In this document: in pieces, positions 36,958-45,865 of the stretch | How positions within the stretch are numbered: position 1 is the stretch's first letter | Layout of the letters: every line of letters begins with the position of its first letter | DNA from: Corynebacterium freiburgense | GTDB lineage: Bacteria > Actinomycetota > Actinomycetes > Mycobacteriales > Mycobacteriaceae | NCBI RefSeq assembly: GCF_030408815.1 | Contig: NZ_CP047355.1 | Location: forward strand, 2,108,001-2,172,000 | DNA: 64,000 bases | Direction of reading: 5' to 3' | The notes under the pieces: model-generated | Database searches by the model: none | The model's input: only the letters and a program-made list of their open reading frames with translations | What the model was told of the DNA's origin: nothing | Position numbers and translations under genes: made by a program

Positions 36958-37962
36958 ATGGTGCGTTCGTATTCTCGCCGTTACTATCAAATGCTCGCCT
37001 CTCTGTTCGTAGCGCTGTGTGGCCTTTCCGGGTGCTCGTTAGTCGCGCAAACCATAGATAATGAAGATGCAGCCCGAAATGTACTAGCGCAAGCGCAACA
37101 AGAAGCAACTCAACGCGACTGGGCCAAAGTGCCAGCTTATAAGCTATTGCCTGAGTCGGGTCGGCATTCCGTAAAGGCCCACGCTGAGCTTGGCATTACT
37201 ACACGCGAACATTTGGTAGAGGTACATGAATTCCTCACCCACCAAGCAGCACATGCAAAACAGTCAGACGTTCAAATGTTCGTTGATACATACGGCACAA
37301 TCGAAGGCACTGACATCTGGATAGCCGGCCAACAATCGAACGAACGCTTGAACTTAGCCTTGCAATTCCTCGGTCCTGGCATCGAGAAACTGCAGATCAC
37401 TCGAGATCTTGGCATTGGCGTTTGCAACATGTCGACACCACAATGCGCCGCCAACATTGACCACACATTACTCACACAGGCCTCGTTCCTCGATCAGTGG
37501 TACGACGGCATACCCGGATTGTTTGAGGCTCCCTTCCATTTTTCATTATTCGTTCATACGAACGATGATGAGCCCGCACGAATTCTGGTACAAATTACGC
37601 GTTCGCAACACCTGAACACTGAATCATTGCAAGCGGTAATCCACGAATACCAACAGATCGCGGACGTATCCCCGGATCTAACTATTCGCGAAATGACATT
37701 TCGAACAGGCGAAGGTCTGCAACACTTACACATTGCTCTTCCGAACCCAACCTGGGATCCGAATGTTCAATCGACTGTCAGCAATGTTGTGAAGTCTCTT
37801 CGTAGTCGCCCCTACAACAGAAACAGAAATACAGAACCCCGAATCATCAAGCTCGCACTCGGTGATGCAGGCTCTAGTTACACTGCATACCTAGACCAAT
37901 GCGGCGCACCTTCCGAAAACAAAGACGAGCAAGCATTTCGAACTCTTGTGGAACCGTGTTAA
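36958..37962 (+). CDS. Putative lipoprotein of unknown function (334 aa)
   Basis: A typical lipoprotein signal is present: RRYYQMLASLFVALCGLSGC with the lipobox LSGC, so the mature protein would start at that Cys and sit on the outer face of the membrane. The remaining 300 residues have no family that I recognise; four further Cys (VCNMSTPQC, DQCGAP and the C-terminal Cys) could pair. ATG 36958 has no ribosome binding site. The neighbour upstream is also a lipoprotein. Downstream lies a pair of palindromic repeats and the convergent cobD gene. Confidence 0.7.
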   Translation: MVRSYSRRYYQMLASLFVALCGLSGCSLVAQTIDNEDAARNVLAQAQQEATQRDWAKVPAYKLLPESGRHSVKAHAELGITTREHLVEVHEFLTHQAAHAKQSDVQMFVDTYGTIEGTDIWIAGQQSNERLNLALQFLGPGIEKLQITRDLGIGVCNMSTPQCAANIDHTLLTQASFLDQWYDGIPGLFEAPFHFSLFVHTNDDEPARILVQITRSQHLNTESLQAVIHEYQQIADVSPDLTIREMTFRTGEGLQHLHIALPNPTWDPNVQSTVSNVVKSLRSRPYNRNRNTEPRIIKLALGDAGSSYTAYLDQCGAPSENKDEQAFRTLVEPC

Positions 37963-38059
37963 GGCTGGCATTAAAACTCCAAAGCACCGATGCACCATAC
38001 AGGAGGTTCCGTCCAAGCAATAACAAAATATATAATAAGATGATATTTACATAATGAGT

Positions 38060-38174
38060 GTCGCTTTTTACACCAATTGTGCAAGATGGTGTTTTCGGCG
38101 ACATTTTGGCCTTAAAAAAGTTAACTTTTGTCGCTAAATACACCAATTGTGCACAACATGGTGTATTAAACGAC
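38060..38174. repeat. Two imperfect palindromic direct repeats (about 43-45 bases, 70 bases apart)
   Basis: Unit 1 (38060-38102) and unit 2 (38130-38174) share the plan GTCGC, TACACCAATTGTGCA, then ATGGTGT, then CGAC. Each is a hairpin (ACACCA pairing with TGGTGT, GTCG with CGAC). Unit 2 also contains the palindrome TTGTGCACAA. They lie in the 330-base gap between the lipoprotein gene and the convergent cobD gene, where no gene is seen. Between them lies AAAAGTTAACTTTT. They could be transcription terminators, REP-like elements or protein-binding sites. Confidence 0.7.
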
Positions 38175-38292
38175 AACCCCCAAGTAATCATTTGCATGCA
38201 ACCGATTAACCCCTCAATGGCGCTGGATTACTGACCCTGAGTTGCAATTGGGATTCAGGGCAGCAACCACTCCATCACAAATGACGAAACAC

Positions 38293-39222
38293 TCACTTAC
38301 GCAAGCACCAGAGCAATGCCCCTGCTACCCCAATCCCCGCTACCACGCCACCCGCAACGCCTTGGACCATCATTGATAACCGCACAGCCTGCCTAATCGT
38401 AGCTGTGTTCGGCGCTATACCTTCCCCAAGGGTAGGCCGCTGTTCGACCCCATGTGCGTATTGAGTTTCGCCGCCAAGCTGGACTCCGAGAGCCGCGGCT
38501 GCCGTCGCTTCAACCGGCCCGGCATTGGGGCTTGGATGTTTGGGGGCATCGTTTGCCCAGGCTCGAAGTGCTTCTCCGCCACGCCCGGCACTGGCTGCGA
38601 ATCCGATGTGGATAAGTGCAGTAAGGCGTGCGGGCACCCATGCCATAAGGTCGTCAAGTTTGGCAGCAGCCCATCCGAATTCGCCATAGCGTTCGCTTTT
38701 ATAGCCGACCATTGCATCGAGAGTGTTCACACATCTATGCGCAATAACGCCCGGCGCGCCCACCAGCGACCAGACAATGGGAGCGACCACGGCGTCGGAA
38801 GTATTTTCGGACACGGATTCGACTGTGGCGCGCGCCATGCCCGCAGCATCGAGGGATTGCGGATCCCGCGAGCATAACCATGGAACCCAGTTTCGAGCGC
38901 CTTCAATGTCTCCGGTATCGAGGCTATCGGCCATATGTGTGGCTGTTCTTTGCAGCGTCGCGCCCCCCAATGAGGCCCATAAAGCAGCAATCAATGCAAG
39001 CTGGGGTGCTTTCTTGGCGACGACCGCAGTAGCCAAGGTTGGAGGCACAGTGCAGGCCGCCACATATACAGCACCAGCTACCTTGGAATCGCGATAGAGT
39101 TTTTGTTCGAGCCAAGTGGCGTAGTTGCCAAAGAGCGCGACGGGATGGTTTCGTTTTGGGTCTGGGATGAGTCGATCGGCGAGCATGCCGAGAGCAAGTG
39201 CGCTTGTGTGTTTGAGAATCAT
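38293..39222 (-). CDS. cobD: Adenosylcobinamide-phosphate synthase (CobD/CbiB)
   Basis: This 309-residue membrane protein has the CobD/CbiB signatures: ALGMLADRLIPDPKRNHPVA at the front, ATVESVSENTSDAVVAPIVW in the middle and NTLDAMVGYK, YGEFGWAAAKLDDLMAWVPA after it, with several hydrophobic helices. The enzyme joins (R)-1-amino-2-propanol phosphate to adenosylcobyric acid in cobalamin assembly. No other cobalamin gene is near and no cobalamin riboswitch was seen. Its ATG overlaps the stop of the upstream BAAT-like gene by four bases (ATGA), so the two are translated together. The length is normal. Confidence 0.9.
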   Translation of the reverse strand: MILKHTSALALGMLADRLIPDPKRNHPVALFGNYATWLEQKLYRDSKVAGAVYVAACTVPPTLATAVVAKKAPQLALIAALWASLGGATLQRTATHMADSLDTGDIEGARNWVPWLCSRDPQSLDAAGMARATVESVSENTSDAVVAPIVWSLVGAPGVIAHRCVNTLDAMVGYKSERYGEFGWAAAKLDDLMAWVPARLTALIHIGFAASAGRGGEALRAWANDAPKHPSPNAGPVEATAAAALGVQLGGETQYAHGVEQRPTLGEGIAPNTATIRQAVRLSMMVQGVAGGVVAGIGVAGALLWCLRK

Positions 39223-40355
39223 ATATTTATGGGGATGTCGTAGGAGGAGGCAAGGAAACTAATTACTTGTTGGCGGGAAATTTCGGCGGCGCGACCATTG
39301 GCGTCACTACTACCACCGATAAGGATCCGATTCCCATGGTCCCGCATACTGGTCGCCGTTGGCAACCCTGGAAATGCAAAAGGATAACCGCACATATGAC
39401 CAGCGTCTTGATACACCACACGGAAGGTTTCAATACCAAGCGAAAGGGCTTGTTTCTCCAGGTTAGCTGCCATTCCTTCGCTATCCCACACAGCATCCTG
39501 CGAGCCCGAACTAAGAAGTAGAGGGCCGACCATACCTTCGAGATTCAAAGACTGCGCCGAAGGGTGAGACGATTGATAAAATTCACTCAAGTCAGCAGGC
39601 TTGCCGGTAAATTTTGAACGCCGAAACTCGGTCCAGCCTGGTAAGGGAAATGCCACATCACTTGGCGAATGCGCCACTACCGGGCCGATAAGATCCGGAT
39701 ACCGAGCCGCAAAATCAAACGCTTGAGCGCAACTGCGACCATGTGTGACCAAAGCCAAAGGAACCGATGAATCCACAAACTCACTGGCATGAAACTCACG
39801 CAGCTCATCAATCGAAAGACCTTCCGGTGCATAGAGGGTCGTCATACGGTGATGCGCAAGAGCCGCAGCAGAAGCAGAACCAGTAGCGGGCGGGGCGTCG
39901 ATAAGCAATACCACGCCTGGGGCTGCGGAAGTCCAGAAACCTTGGCGCCCGCCCGGACCGGTAAACTCCCGGACCTCGCGAGCAATCGTCCGCTGCAGCA
40001 AAGAACCCAAACCTTCACCTTCAATGCGGATTCGAAAATAGAGATGAATAGGGTCTAGGCCGCTCAGCTCGAACGCATAAGCGTCATCATCGCCGAGTCC
40101 GCTGGAATCCGGTCGCATCGACCACAACACCCCCAATGAATGCGCCGGCTCCCACTGCGCACTTTCCGGCAATGCCGAAGCCAAATCAACCACCCCATCC
40201 GAATCGGCACGAAACGCCTGCTCACTCGACCACGGCTGCTGAAACGCATCCACCGTAGACACCGAAACCCGCACCCGCTCCCCCGGCCGCAAACCCAACA
40301 CGCGAACATACAACGGCGTATTAATCCCACTGACCGACTTCACATCAAGTTCCAT
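39219..40355 (-). CDS. BAAT-family acyl-CoA thioesterase/acyltransferase-like protein
   Basis: From ATG 40355 the 378-residue protein has an N-terminal beta domain like the acyl-CoA thioester hydrolase N-terminus (YVRVLGLRPGERVRVSVSTV, VDLASALP, GLGDDDAYAF) and a C-terminal alpha/beta-hydrolase (BAAT_C). The hydrolase part has VTHGRSCAQAF at the nucleophile elbow, GSQDAVWDS for the acid and DAGHMCGYPF for the histidine. In the family the product is free acid or an amide; the substrate here is unknown. The frame stays open 58 codons further upstream through a GC-rich Pro/Arg repeat, which I judge non-coding; no clear ribosome binding site marks either start. It overlaps cobD by four bases. Confidence 0.75.
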   Translation of the reverse strand: MELDVKSVSGINTPLYVRVLGLRPGERVRVSVSTVDAFQQPWSSEQAFRADSDGVVDLASALPESAQWEPAHSLGVLWSMRPDSSGLGDDDAYAFELSGLDPIHLYFRIRIEGEGLGSLLQRTIAREVREFTGPGGRQGFWTSAAPGVVLLIDAPPATGSASAAALAHHRMTTLYAPEGLSIDELREFHASEFVDSSVPLALVTHGRSCAQAFDFAARYPDLIGPVVAHSPSDVAFPLPGWTEFRRSKFTGKPADLSEFYQSSHPSAQSLNLEGMVGPLLLSSGSQDAVWDSEGMAANLEKQALSLGIETFRVVYQDAGHMCGYPFAFPGLPTATSMRDHGNRILIGGSSDANGRAAEISRQQVISFLASSYDIPINI

Positions 40356-40393
40356 ACAGCCGATCGTAATAACCTCATCCCAAAAGTGCTGTA

Positions 40394-40444
40394 GGGGTGG
40401 GCGGGGCGTGCGGGGGCGTGGGGCGTGTGGGGGCGTGCGGGGGC
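40394..40444 (+). repeat. G-rich tandem tract (GGGGCGTG repeats)
   Basis: Seven runs of three or more G on the plus strand, mostly as GGGGCGTG-like units, lie just upstream of the BAAT-like gene (on the template strand for leftward transcription). The tract could form a G-quadruplex. Flanking it are the arms GGCAGATTTG (40453-40462) and CAAATCTGCC (40527-40536), a perfect 10-base inverted repeat 64 bases apart. Confidence 0.7.
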
Positions 40445-40583
40445 GTCGAAAAGGCAGATTTGAATTGTGAGCTTTTGGGTTGGGTTGGTGACCTGGGGAA
40501 ACGTCCTCAAATATCGCGCCCAATGTCAAATCTGCCTGGCTCCAGCGAACTCAAAGACCTCAACGAACCAGTAAACCGCCCGC

Positions 40584-40892
40584 CTACCGTCTCCGTCCCT
40601 TTACCAATAGAAACGCGGCTACTACCACGCTAAGGAGCATCATTGTCACAAGTGTGAGTGTGATCCATGTCCCGTATGCAGCATTGATTTCGGTTCGGGT
40701 TGTGGTTGTGGTTTGGGTATTTACGTCGGCTTGGGTAGCAATGTGCGTCAGCTCGGCTCGGGACTGTTCGGTAATTGGCAAAAGGACACCAGAGTCAGTT
40801 TGTTCCTGCGCCTGGGAGTTCGCCAATACTGGCGAAGCGCTTAAAGCGGTGAGGGCAACTATTGCGGCCAGTGTTTTTCGCAAACCAGACAC
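40584..40892 (-). CDS. Small secreted protein with C-terminal membrane helix
   Basis: GTG 40892 is preferred (AAAGGA seven bases upstream) over a longer AT-rich extension. The 102-residue product has a signal peptide (RKTLAAIVALTALSASPVLA), a Gln/Thr-rich middle (ADVNTQTTTTTRTEINAA) and a C-terminal membrane segment (WITLTLVTMMLLSVVVAAFL) with the basic tail GRRR. The type is like other surface-anchored corynebacterial small proteins; the function is unknown. It lies between the BAAT upstream region and the tRNA-Val terminator. Confidence 0.65.
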   Translation of the reverse strand: MSGLRKTLAAIVALTALSASPVLANSQAQEQTDSGVLLPITEQSRAELTHIATQADVNTQTTTTTRTEINAAYGTWITLTLVTMMLLSVVVAAFLLVKGRRR

Positions 40893-41015
40893 GTTATTGT
40901 CCTTTGGTTTAGGTGTTATTGATCTGGCTGTAATCTTAATAAAGATTTTGTGTAATCGAACAAAGAGGCGCAAAAGGCGAAACGACAAAAGCAAAACAAC
41001 GAAGACAAAACAAAA

Positions 41016-41045
41016 GCCAGCCTCCCTAAAAATAAGGAGACTGGC
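41016..41045 (-). terminator. Intrinsic terminator of tRNA-Val
   Basis: On the minus strand GCCAGTCTCC pairs with GGAGGCTGGC around a short A/T loop and is followed by TTTTGTTTTG. It lies 11 bases after the 3' end of the tRNA. Confidence 0.8.
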
Positions 41046-41056
41046 CTGAGAAATTA

Positions 41057-41132
41057 TGGTGCGCCCTGACGGGTTCGAACCGCCGACCTGCTGGGTGTAA
41101 ACCAGCTGCTCTTCCAGCTGAGCTAAAGGCGC
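41057..41132 (-). tRNA. tRNA-Val (anticodon UAC), CCA encoded
   Basis: The minus strand folds as a 76-base cloverleaf: acceptor GCGCCTT/AGGGCGC, D arm GCTC/GAGC, anticodon stem GCTGG/CCAGC with loop TTTACAC (anticodon TAC), and T arm GGCGG-TTCGAAC-CCGTC. It ends in ACCA. Confidence 0.92.
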
Positions 41133-41190
41133 TTGCGACAGCCGTTAACATTACCCAACGACTGAAAAGTTATGCAAATCCGCAGGTAGA

Positions 41191-41619
41191 TTAGCGTTTT
41201 GTGCCGCGTTGTACAAGGCATGAACCTTGCCAAGAGCCAAGGCGTTCGGCTTTTGTTTGTACGAGGCCTGCAAGCTGGGCAGATTCGGCAATAACCCCTG
41301 GTTCAAGGGTGCCGGGTTTTCCTGCGCCGGGGGAAAGAAGCCAGATGCGGCCGGCATCGGCGAGGGGACGCACGGCGTCGACAAGCGCATCGACTAAGTC
41401 ACCATCGTCTTCGCGCCACCATAACAACACCACATCGCAGATTTCATCGGTATCTTCATCGAGCAATTCGGAACCGATAGCATCTTCGATTGCTTCGCTG
41501 ATTGCCGCGTCACAGTCGTCATCCCAGCCGACTTCTTGCACGACCTGGCCTGGCTTCACGCCTAAAAGTTTTGCGTAATCCTGGGCGCCATTTTTCACTG
41601 CGCCCGGAGCGTCAACCAC
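41191..41619 (-). CDS. DUF3052 family protein
   Basis: The 142-residue protein starts at GTG 41619 with AGGAGG eight bases upstream. It matches DUF3052, an actinobacterial family: YAKLLGVKPGQVVQEVGWDD, then EDTDEICDVVLLWWREDDGD, then GRIWLLSPGAGKPG. The N-terminal region is acidic. The protein has no known activity; it is widespread and usually next to aceE in Corynebacterineae, as here, where it is divergent from aceE with 286 bases between them. That gap should hold both promoters; I could not assign regulator sites. Confidence 0.85.
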   Translation of the reverse strand: MVDAPGAVKNGAQDYAKLLGVKPGQVVQEVGWDDDCDAAISEAIEDAIGSELLDEDTDEICDVVLLWWREDDGDLVDALVDAVRPLADAGRIWLLSPGAGKPGTLEPGVIAESAQLAGLVQTKAERLGSWQGSCLVQRGTKR

Positions 41620-41905
41620 TGTGTGTTCCTCCTGGAAATTGTCAAGTAAATGGTAATGCAATAAAAGCTAACTTGACATTGTAGTTATGTATGTACCTGT
41701 GCTCGAGACTACGCCCATATAGGCGGAATCGACGAGTTTTTGGCATAATTCTTACCTTTTGATCAAGAGTTTGCCATATTTTTGTTTTAGTTTCACCTCA
41801 ACAATAGCCGTTCACCTTGTGCTTTCGCCCCCGACACCACGCCGACCTTAACAGAGACGTATTGTTTATAGAGAAAACACCCTATTTCCGATTGGAGGAT
41901 TTGGT

Positions 41906-44644
41906 ATGGCTGACCTGCAACAGGGTTCGAACCCAATGGACGACAGCAACTTCGCCTTAATTCGTGACGGCGTAGCTTCGTACCTAAATGACTCGGACCC
42001 TGAGGAGACCCGCGAATGGATGGAGTCCCTCGACGGTCTGCTGACCGAAGCCAGCCCTGAACGGGCCCGCTTCCTCATGCTACGACTACTCGAACGCGCC
42101 ACGGCACGCCGAGTAGCATTACCACCTTTGACGTCTACCGATTACGTCAATACAATTCCCACCTCCATGGAGCCCGAGTTTCCTGGCGACGAAGACCTGG
42201 AAAAGCGTTATCGTCGCTGGATCCGCTGGAACGCAGCCATTATGGTGCACCGCGCCCAGCGCCCAGGTATTGGTGTAGGTGGGCATATTTCCACCTATGC
42301 GTCCTCCGCACCACTCTATGAAGTTGGTTTTAACCACTTCTTCCGCGGCAAAGACCACCCCGGCGGCGGTGACCAAGTCTTTTTCCAGGGTCACGCCTCC
42401 CCCGGTATGTATGCTCGCGCATTCCTTGAGGGCCGCTTAAGCGAAGATGACCTGGATGGCTTCCGACAAGAAGTTTCCCGCCCGCAAGGCGGTATGCCTT
42501 CCTACCCACACCCACACGGCATGCCAGACTTCTGGGAATTCCCAACCGTATCAATGGGCCTTGGTCCAATGGACGCCATCTATCAGGCGCGCTTTAACCG
42601 CTATCTGCACGACCGCGGCATTAAAGACACCTCAGATCAGCATGTCTGGGCGTTCCTTGGCGACGGCGAAATGGACGAGCCAGAATCCCGCGGCCTCATT
42701 CAATTGGCGGCGCTGAATAACCTGGACAACCTTACCTTTGTAATTAACTGCAACCTGCAGCGCCTCGATGGCCCAGTGCGCGGTAATACCAAGATTATCC
42801 AGGAATTAGAGTCCTTCTTCCGGGGCGCAGGCTGGTCCGTAGTAAAAGTTGTTTGGGGCCGTGAATGGGATGAACTCTTTGAAAAGGATAAAGAGGGCGC
42901 CCTTGTTCACCTTATGAACATCACCCCAGATGGCGACTTCCAAACTTTCCGCGCCAATGACGGCAAGTATGTGCGCGAGCACTTCTTTAATCGCGATGAG
43001 CGCACTAAGAAACTCGTCGAAGATATGACCGATGAGGAAATTTGGAAGCTCAAGCGCGGCGGCCACGATTACCGCAAGGTTTACGCCGCCTTTAAGCGCG
43101 CCATGGAAACCAAAGACCGCCCAACGGTTATTTTGGCCCACACCATTAAAGGCTATGGTCTAGGCCATAACTTTGAGGGCCGCAATGCTACCCACCAGAT
43201 GAAGAAACTCACTCTGGATGACCTCAAGCACTTCCGCGATCGCCAGGGCATTCCGATTAGTGATGAGGAACTGGAGAAGGATCCATACCTGCCGCCGTAT
43301 TACAACCCCGGCCCAGACGCCCCAGAAATTAAGTACATGCTGGAGCGGCGGAAAGCTCTTGGTGGGTTCCTCCCAGAACGCCGCCAAACGTATACCCCGC
43401 TACAAGTACCGGATATGGACGCATTAAAGTCCATTCGCAAGGGCTCCGGCAAGCAGCAAGTTGCCACCACTATGGCAGTGGTTCGCATCTTTAAAGAACT
43501 CATGCGTGATAAAGAATTGGCAAAGCATTTTGTGCCAATTATCCCAGATGAGGCACGTACATTCGGTATGGACTCTTGGTTCCCAACCTTGAAGATCTAT
43601 AACCCACACGGCCAGAAATACACCCCTGTGGACCATGATCTTATGCTTTCCTACCGAGAAGCCGTGGATGGCCAGATTATGCACGAGGGCATTAATGAGG
43701 CCGGCTCTATGGGTGAATTTATTGCTGCGGGTACCGCATATGCCACACATGGCGTGCCAATGATCCCGCTGTATATCTTCTACTCCATGTTCGGTTTCCA
43801 GCGCACTGCAGACTCTATTTGGGCTGCCGCCGACCAAATGGCACGCGGCTTCCTGCTTGGCGCAACTGCGGGCCGTACTACGCTCACCGGCGAAGGTTTG
43901 CAGCATATGGATGGCCACTCCCCAATTTTGGCCTCTACCAACCCGGCCGTAGTGACCTATGATCCAGCGTTTGCATATGAGCTGGCTCATATTATCCGCA
44001 AGGGCATCGACCGTATGTACGGCCCTGAGGGTGGCGAAAATGTGATCTACTATCTCACGATCTACAATGAGCCAACCTCCCAGCCAGCCGAACCAGAAAA
44101 CCTGGATATTGAGGGCTTGCACAAGGGCATCTACCTCTACTCCGCCGCTGAAGGCTCCGGCCATAAAGCATCGATCCTGGCTTCCGGTATTGGTATGCAA
44201 GCCGCATTAAAGGCAAAGGAAATTTTGGCTGCCGAATACGGAGTCAACGCCAATATTTTCTCTGTTACCTCCTGGAATGAGCTGGCCCGCGATGGCCAAC
44301 GCCAAAACCTTGAGCAATTGCGTCACCCAGGCACCCAGGTTGAAGCCCCATTTGTGGCCCAGAAGCTTGCCAATGTTTCCGGCCCATTTGTAGCGGTCTC
44401 CGACTTTGCGACGGCCCTGCCCGAACAGATCCGCCAGTGGGTTCCAGGCGACTACACCACACTCGGTGCAGATGGTTTCGGTTTCTCCGACACCCGCCCC
44501 GCTGCCCGCCGCTACTTTAATATCGACGCCGAGTCCGTTGTGGTTGCAGTCCTGTCAGGGCTCGCCCGCGAAGGCAAGATTGATATTTCAGTTGCCGATG
44601 AAGCAGCTAAGAAATACAACCTCACGGACCCAACCTCGGTCTAA
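41906..44644 (+). CDS. aceE: Pyruvate dehydrogenase E1 component, homodimeric type
   Basis: The 912-residue protein is a full-length homodimeric E1 of the pyruvate dehydrogenase complex, which decarboxylates pyruvate and passes acetyl to the E2 lipoyl domains. The thiamine diphosphate motif is [10 protein letters not shown]...NN (about residue 252, ending LAALNNL). Other family marks are [40 protein letters not shown] and [20 protein letters not shown] at 41894 precedes ATG 41906. In Corynebacterium the complex also combines with 2-oxoglutarate dehydrogenase components; E2 and E3 genes are not in the window. A strong terminator follows. Confidence 0.97.
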   Translation: MADLQQGSNPMDDSNFALIRDGVASYLNDSDPEETREWMESLDGLLTEASPERARFLMLRLLERATARRVALPPLTSTDYVNTIPTSMEPEFPGDEDLEKRYRRWIRWNAAIMVHRAQRPGIGVGGHISTYASSAPLYEVGFNHFFRGKDHPGGGDQVFFQGHASPGMYARAFLEGRLSEDDLDGFRQEVSRPQGGMPSYPHPHGMPDFWEFPTVSMGLGPMDAIYQARFNRYLHDRGIKDTSDQHVWAFLGDGEMDEPESRGLIQLAALNNLDNLTFVINCNLQRLDGPVRGNTKIIQELESFFRGAGWSVVKVVWGREWDELFEKDKEGALVHLMNITPDGDFQTFRANDGKYVREHFFNRDERTKKLVEDMTDEEIWKLKRGGHDYRKVYAAFKRAMETKDRPTVILAHTIKGYGLGHNFEGRNATHQMKKLTLDDLKHFRDRQGIPISDEELEKDPYLPPYYNPGPDAPEIKYMLERRKALGGFLPERRQTYTPLQVPDMDALKSIRKGSGKQQVATTMAVVRIFKELMRDKELAKHFVPIIPDEARTFGMDSWFPTLKIYNPHGQKYTPVDHDLMLSYREAVDGQIMHEGINEAGSMGEFIAAGTAYATHGVPMIPLYIFYSMFGFQRTADSIWAAADQMARGFLLGATAGRTTLTGEGLQHMDGHSPILASTNPAVVTYDPAFAYELAHIIRKGIDRMYGPEGGENVIYYLTIYNEPTSQPAEPENLDIEGLHKGIYLYSAAEGSGHKASILASGIGMQAALKAKEILAAEYGVNANIFSVTSWNELARDGQRQNLEQLRHPGTQVEAPFVAQKLANVSGPFVAVSDFATALPEQIRQWVPGDYTTLGADGFGFSDTRPAARRYFNIDAESVVVAVLSGLAREGKIDISVADEAAKKYNLTDPTSV

Positions 44645-44661
44645 AAGTCGCAGCTAATAAG

Positions 44662-44690
44662 ACCCTCACAGCCACCTTGGTTGTGAGGGT
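44662..44690 (+). terminator. Intrinsic terminator after aceE
   Basis: ACCCTCACA pairs with TGTGAGGGT around an inner CCA/TGG pairing, 18 bases after the aceE stop, followed by ACTTTCTT. It is a very stable hairpin with a weak T-tract. Confidence 0.8.
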
Positions 44691-44739
44691 ACTTTCTTGC
44701 CTAATACCGCATTTTAGAAATCTGGCTACATTGGTTCCT

Positions 44740-45270
44740 ATGAACCTCCCACTTCCTTTTCAGACACAACGCGAGCAAGCCCAAGAAAAACTTATGAATG
44801 CTGTTGGCCAAGGCCACCTCGATTTAGAGACGTATTCAGAGCTTGTAGGAACCGTGTGGAGTGCAAATGACCTTGCGACCATAGACCAAGTTGTCCAGTC
44901 CATTGCAATAGTGCCAAAGCAACGCACTGCACCTACTCTGAGGTCAAAGCAGCTTGCGCTTTTTAGCTCTAAAAAGGTCAAAGGCGCACTCCAATTCACC
45001 GATAAATCCGATGTAGTAGCGGCATTTGGAACCGTCAAGCTTGATTTACGCAAGGCTTCGATCTCCTCTGCGAAAACCACGCTCAATATTGTGTGTTTAT
45101 TTGGCGAGGTCGAGCTGATTGTCCCCAAGGGAGTTCAGGTACACTCCGAAGTCTTTTCCTTGTTCTCTGAAGAAAAGATCCGCGCCAAGGAAGTGTCCGA
45201 GGTTCCCGGACCGATTTTCTATTTGCAGGGCATCAATCTATTCGGCTCTGTAAAAGTGACCACTGCATAA
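44740..45270 (+). CDS. DUF1707 protein with LiaF-like C-terminal domain
   Basis: The 176-residue protein starts at ATG 44740; longer frames overlap the aceE terminator. The N-terminal 55 residues follow DUF1707 (QREQAQEKLMNAVGQGHLDL then ETYSELVGTVWSANDL). The C-terminal part has the beta-helix-like pattern of LiaF-type or cell-wall-active antibiotic response domains (FTDKSDVVAAFGTVKLDLRK, NIVCLFGEVELIVPKGVQVH, GINLFGSVKV). Such proteins are linked to envelope stress sensing. No membrane helix is seen. No ribosome binding site is present, so the message may be leaderless. Confidence 0.8.
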   Translation: MNLPLPFQTQREQAQEKLMNAVGQGHLDLETYSELVGTVWSANDLATIDQVVQSIAIVPKQRTAPTLRSKQLALFSSKKVKGALQFTDKSDVVAAFGTVKLDLRKASISSAKTTLNIVCLFGEVELIVPKGVQVHSEVFSLFSEEKIRAKEVSEVPGPIFYLQGINLFGSVKVTTA

Positions 45271-45382
45271 TTTTGGAGTTCGAGTATTTTCTTCAACACG
45301 CCTATGCGAATACGCCACTAGTCGCATCACAAACGATACCGTGGGGCTAGCAATATCGAATGTGTGAGAGTAGAGGGAGCCT

Positions 45383-45865
45383 ATGACGGGACAACACAGA
45401 AGCTACCCGAATTATTCGTCGCCTTCTGAAAAGGTCCCGCTCCACAGTGATACCCAAGGCTCGTATCTAGCAGTAAAGCACCAACTGTTTACCCCAAAAC
45501 ACCTTGCAAAACAAGTGAATCGCTTGGTGATTTTCTCCGGTTTAAGCTGGATCTTTGCAGTTATCGCCTTCGCCTGCACACTCGTTTCGGCTTCCGCACG
45601 ACACTCCGGAAGCTGGTTTCATGCATGGTTTATAGAAACCTTTTCCGCTGGCCTGCTATTTAGCATTATTGTTTTCCCACTCGCATTTATCTTAGGCACA
45701 TTTCCAATAAAGAATTTGCAAAAACTACTACCAAGGTATATCCATACTGAAATTACCGTATTAATGCTTAAGGTGATTTTTGTAATAAATATTATCGCTT
45801 TTATATTTTGGCTTTTATGCGCAGCAACTCATACATATACATTCCTGGTAAAGCCATTTTTATAG
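45383..45865 (+). CDS. Hypothetical membrane protein (160 aa)
   Basis: After a polar N-terminus of about 50 residues there are three hydrophobic helices (LVIFSGLSWIFAVIAFACTL, AGLLFSIIVFPLAFILGTFP, VIFVINIIAFIFWLLCAATH). GAGGGAG lies four to ten bases before ATG 45383. I do not recognise a family. The stop overlaps the end of the convergent hydrolase gene by six bases. Confidence 0.65.
   Translation: MTGQHRSYPNYSSPSEKVPLHSDTQGSYLAVKHQLFTPKHLAKQVNRLVIFSGLSWIFAVIAFACTLVSASARHSGSWFHAWFIETFSAGLLFSIIVFPLAFILGTFPIKNLQKLLPRYIHTEITVLMLKVIFVINIIAFIFWLLCAATHTYTFLVKPFL

Noticed and set aside
39219..40529. Longer BAAT-like frame with a Pro/Arg-rich N-terminus of 58 residues
   Set aside because: The extra residues (PRTPPHAPRPRTPRPP and similar) are the translation of a GC-rich repeat; the domain match begins after ATG 40355.
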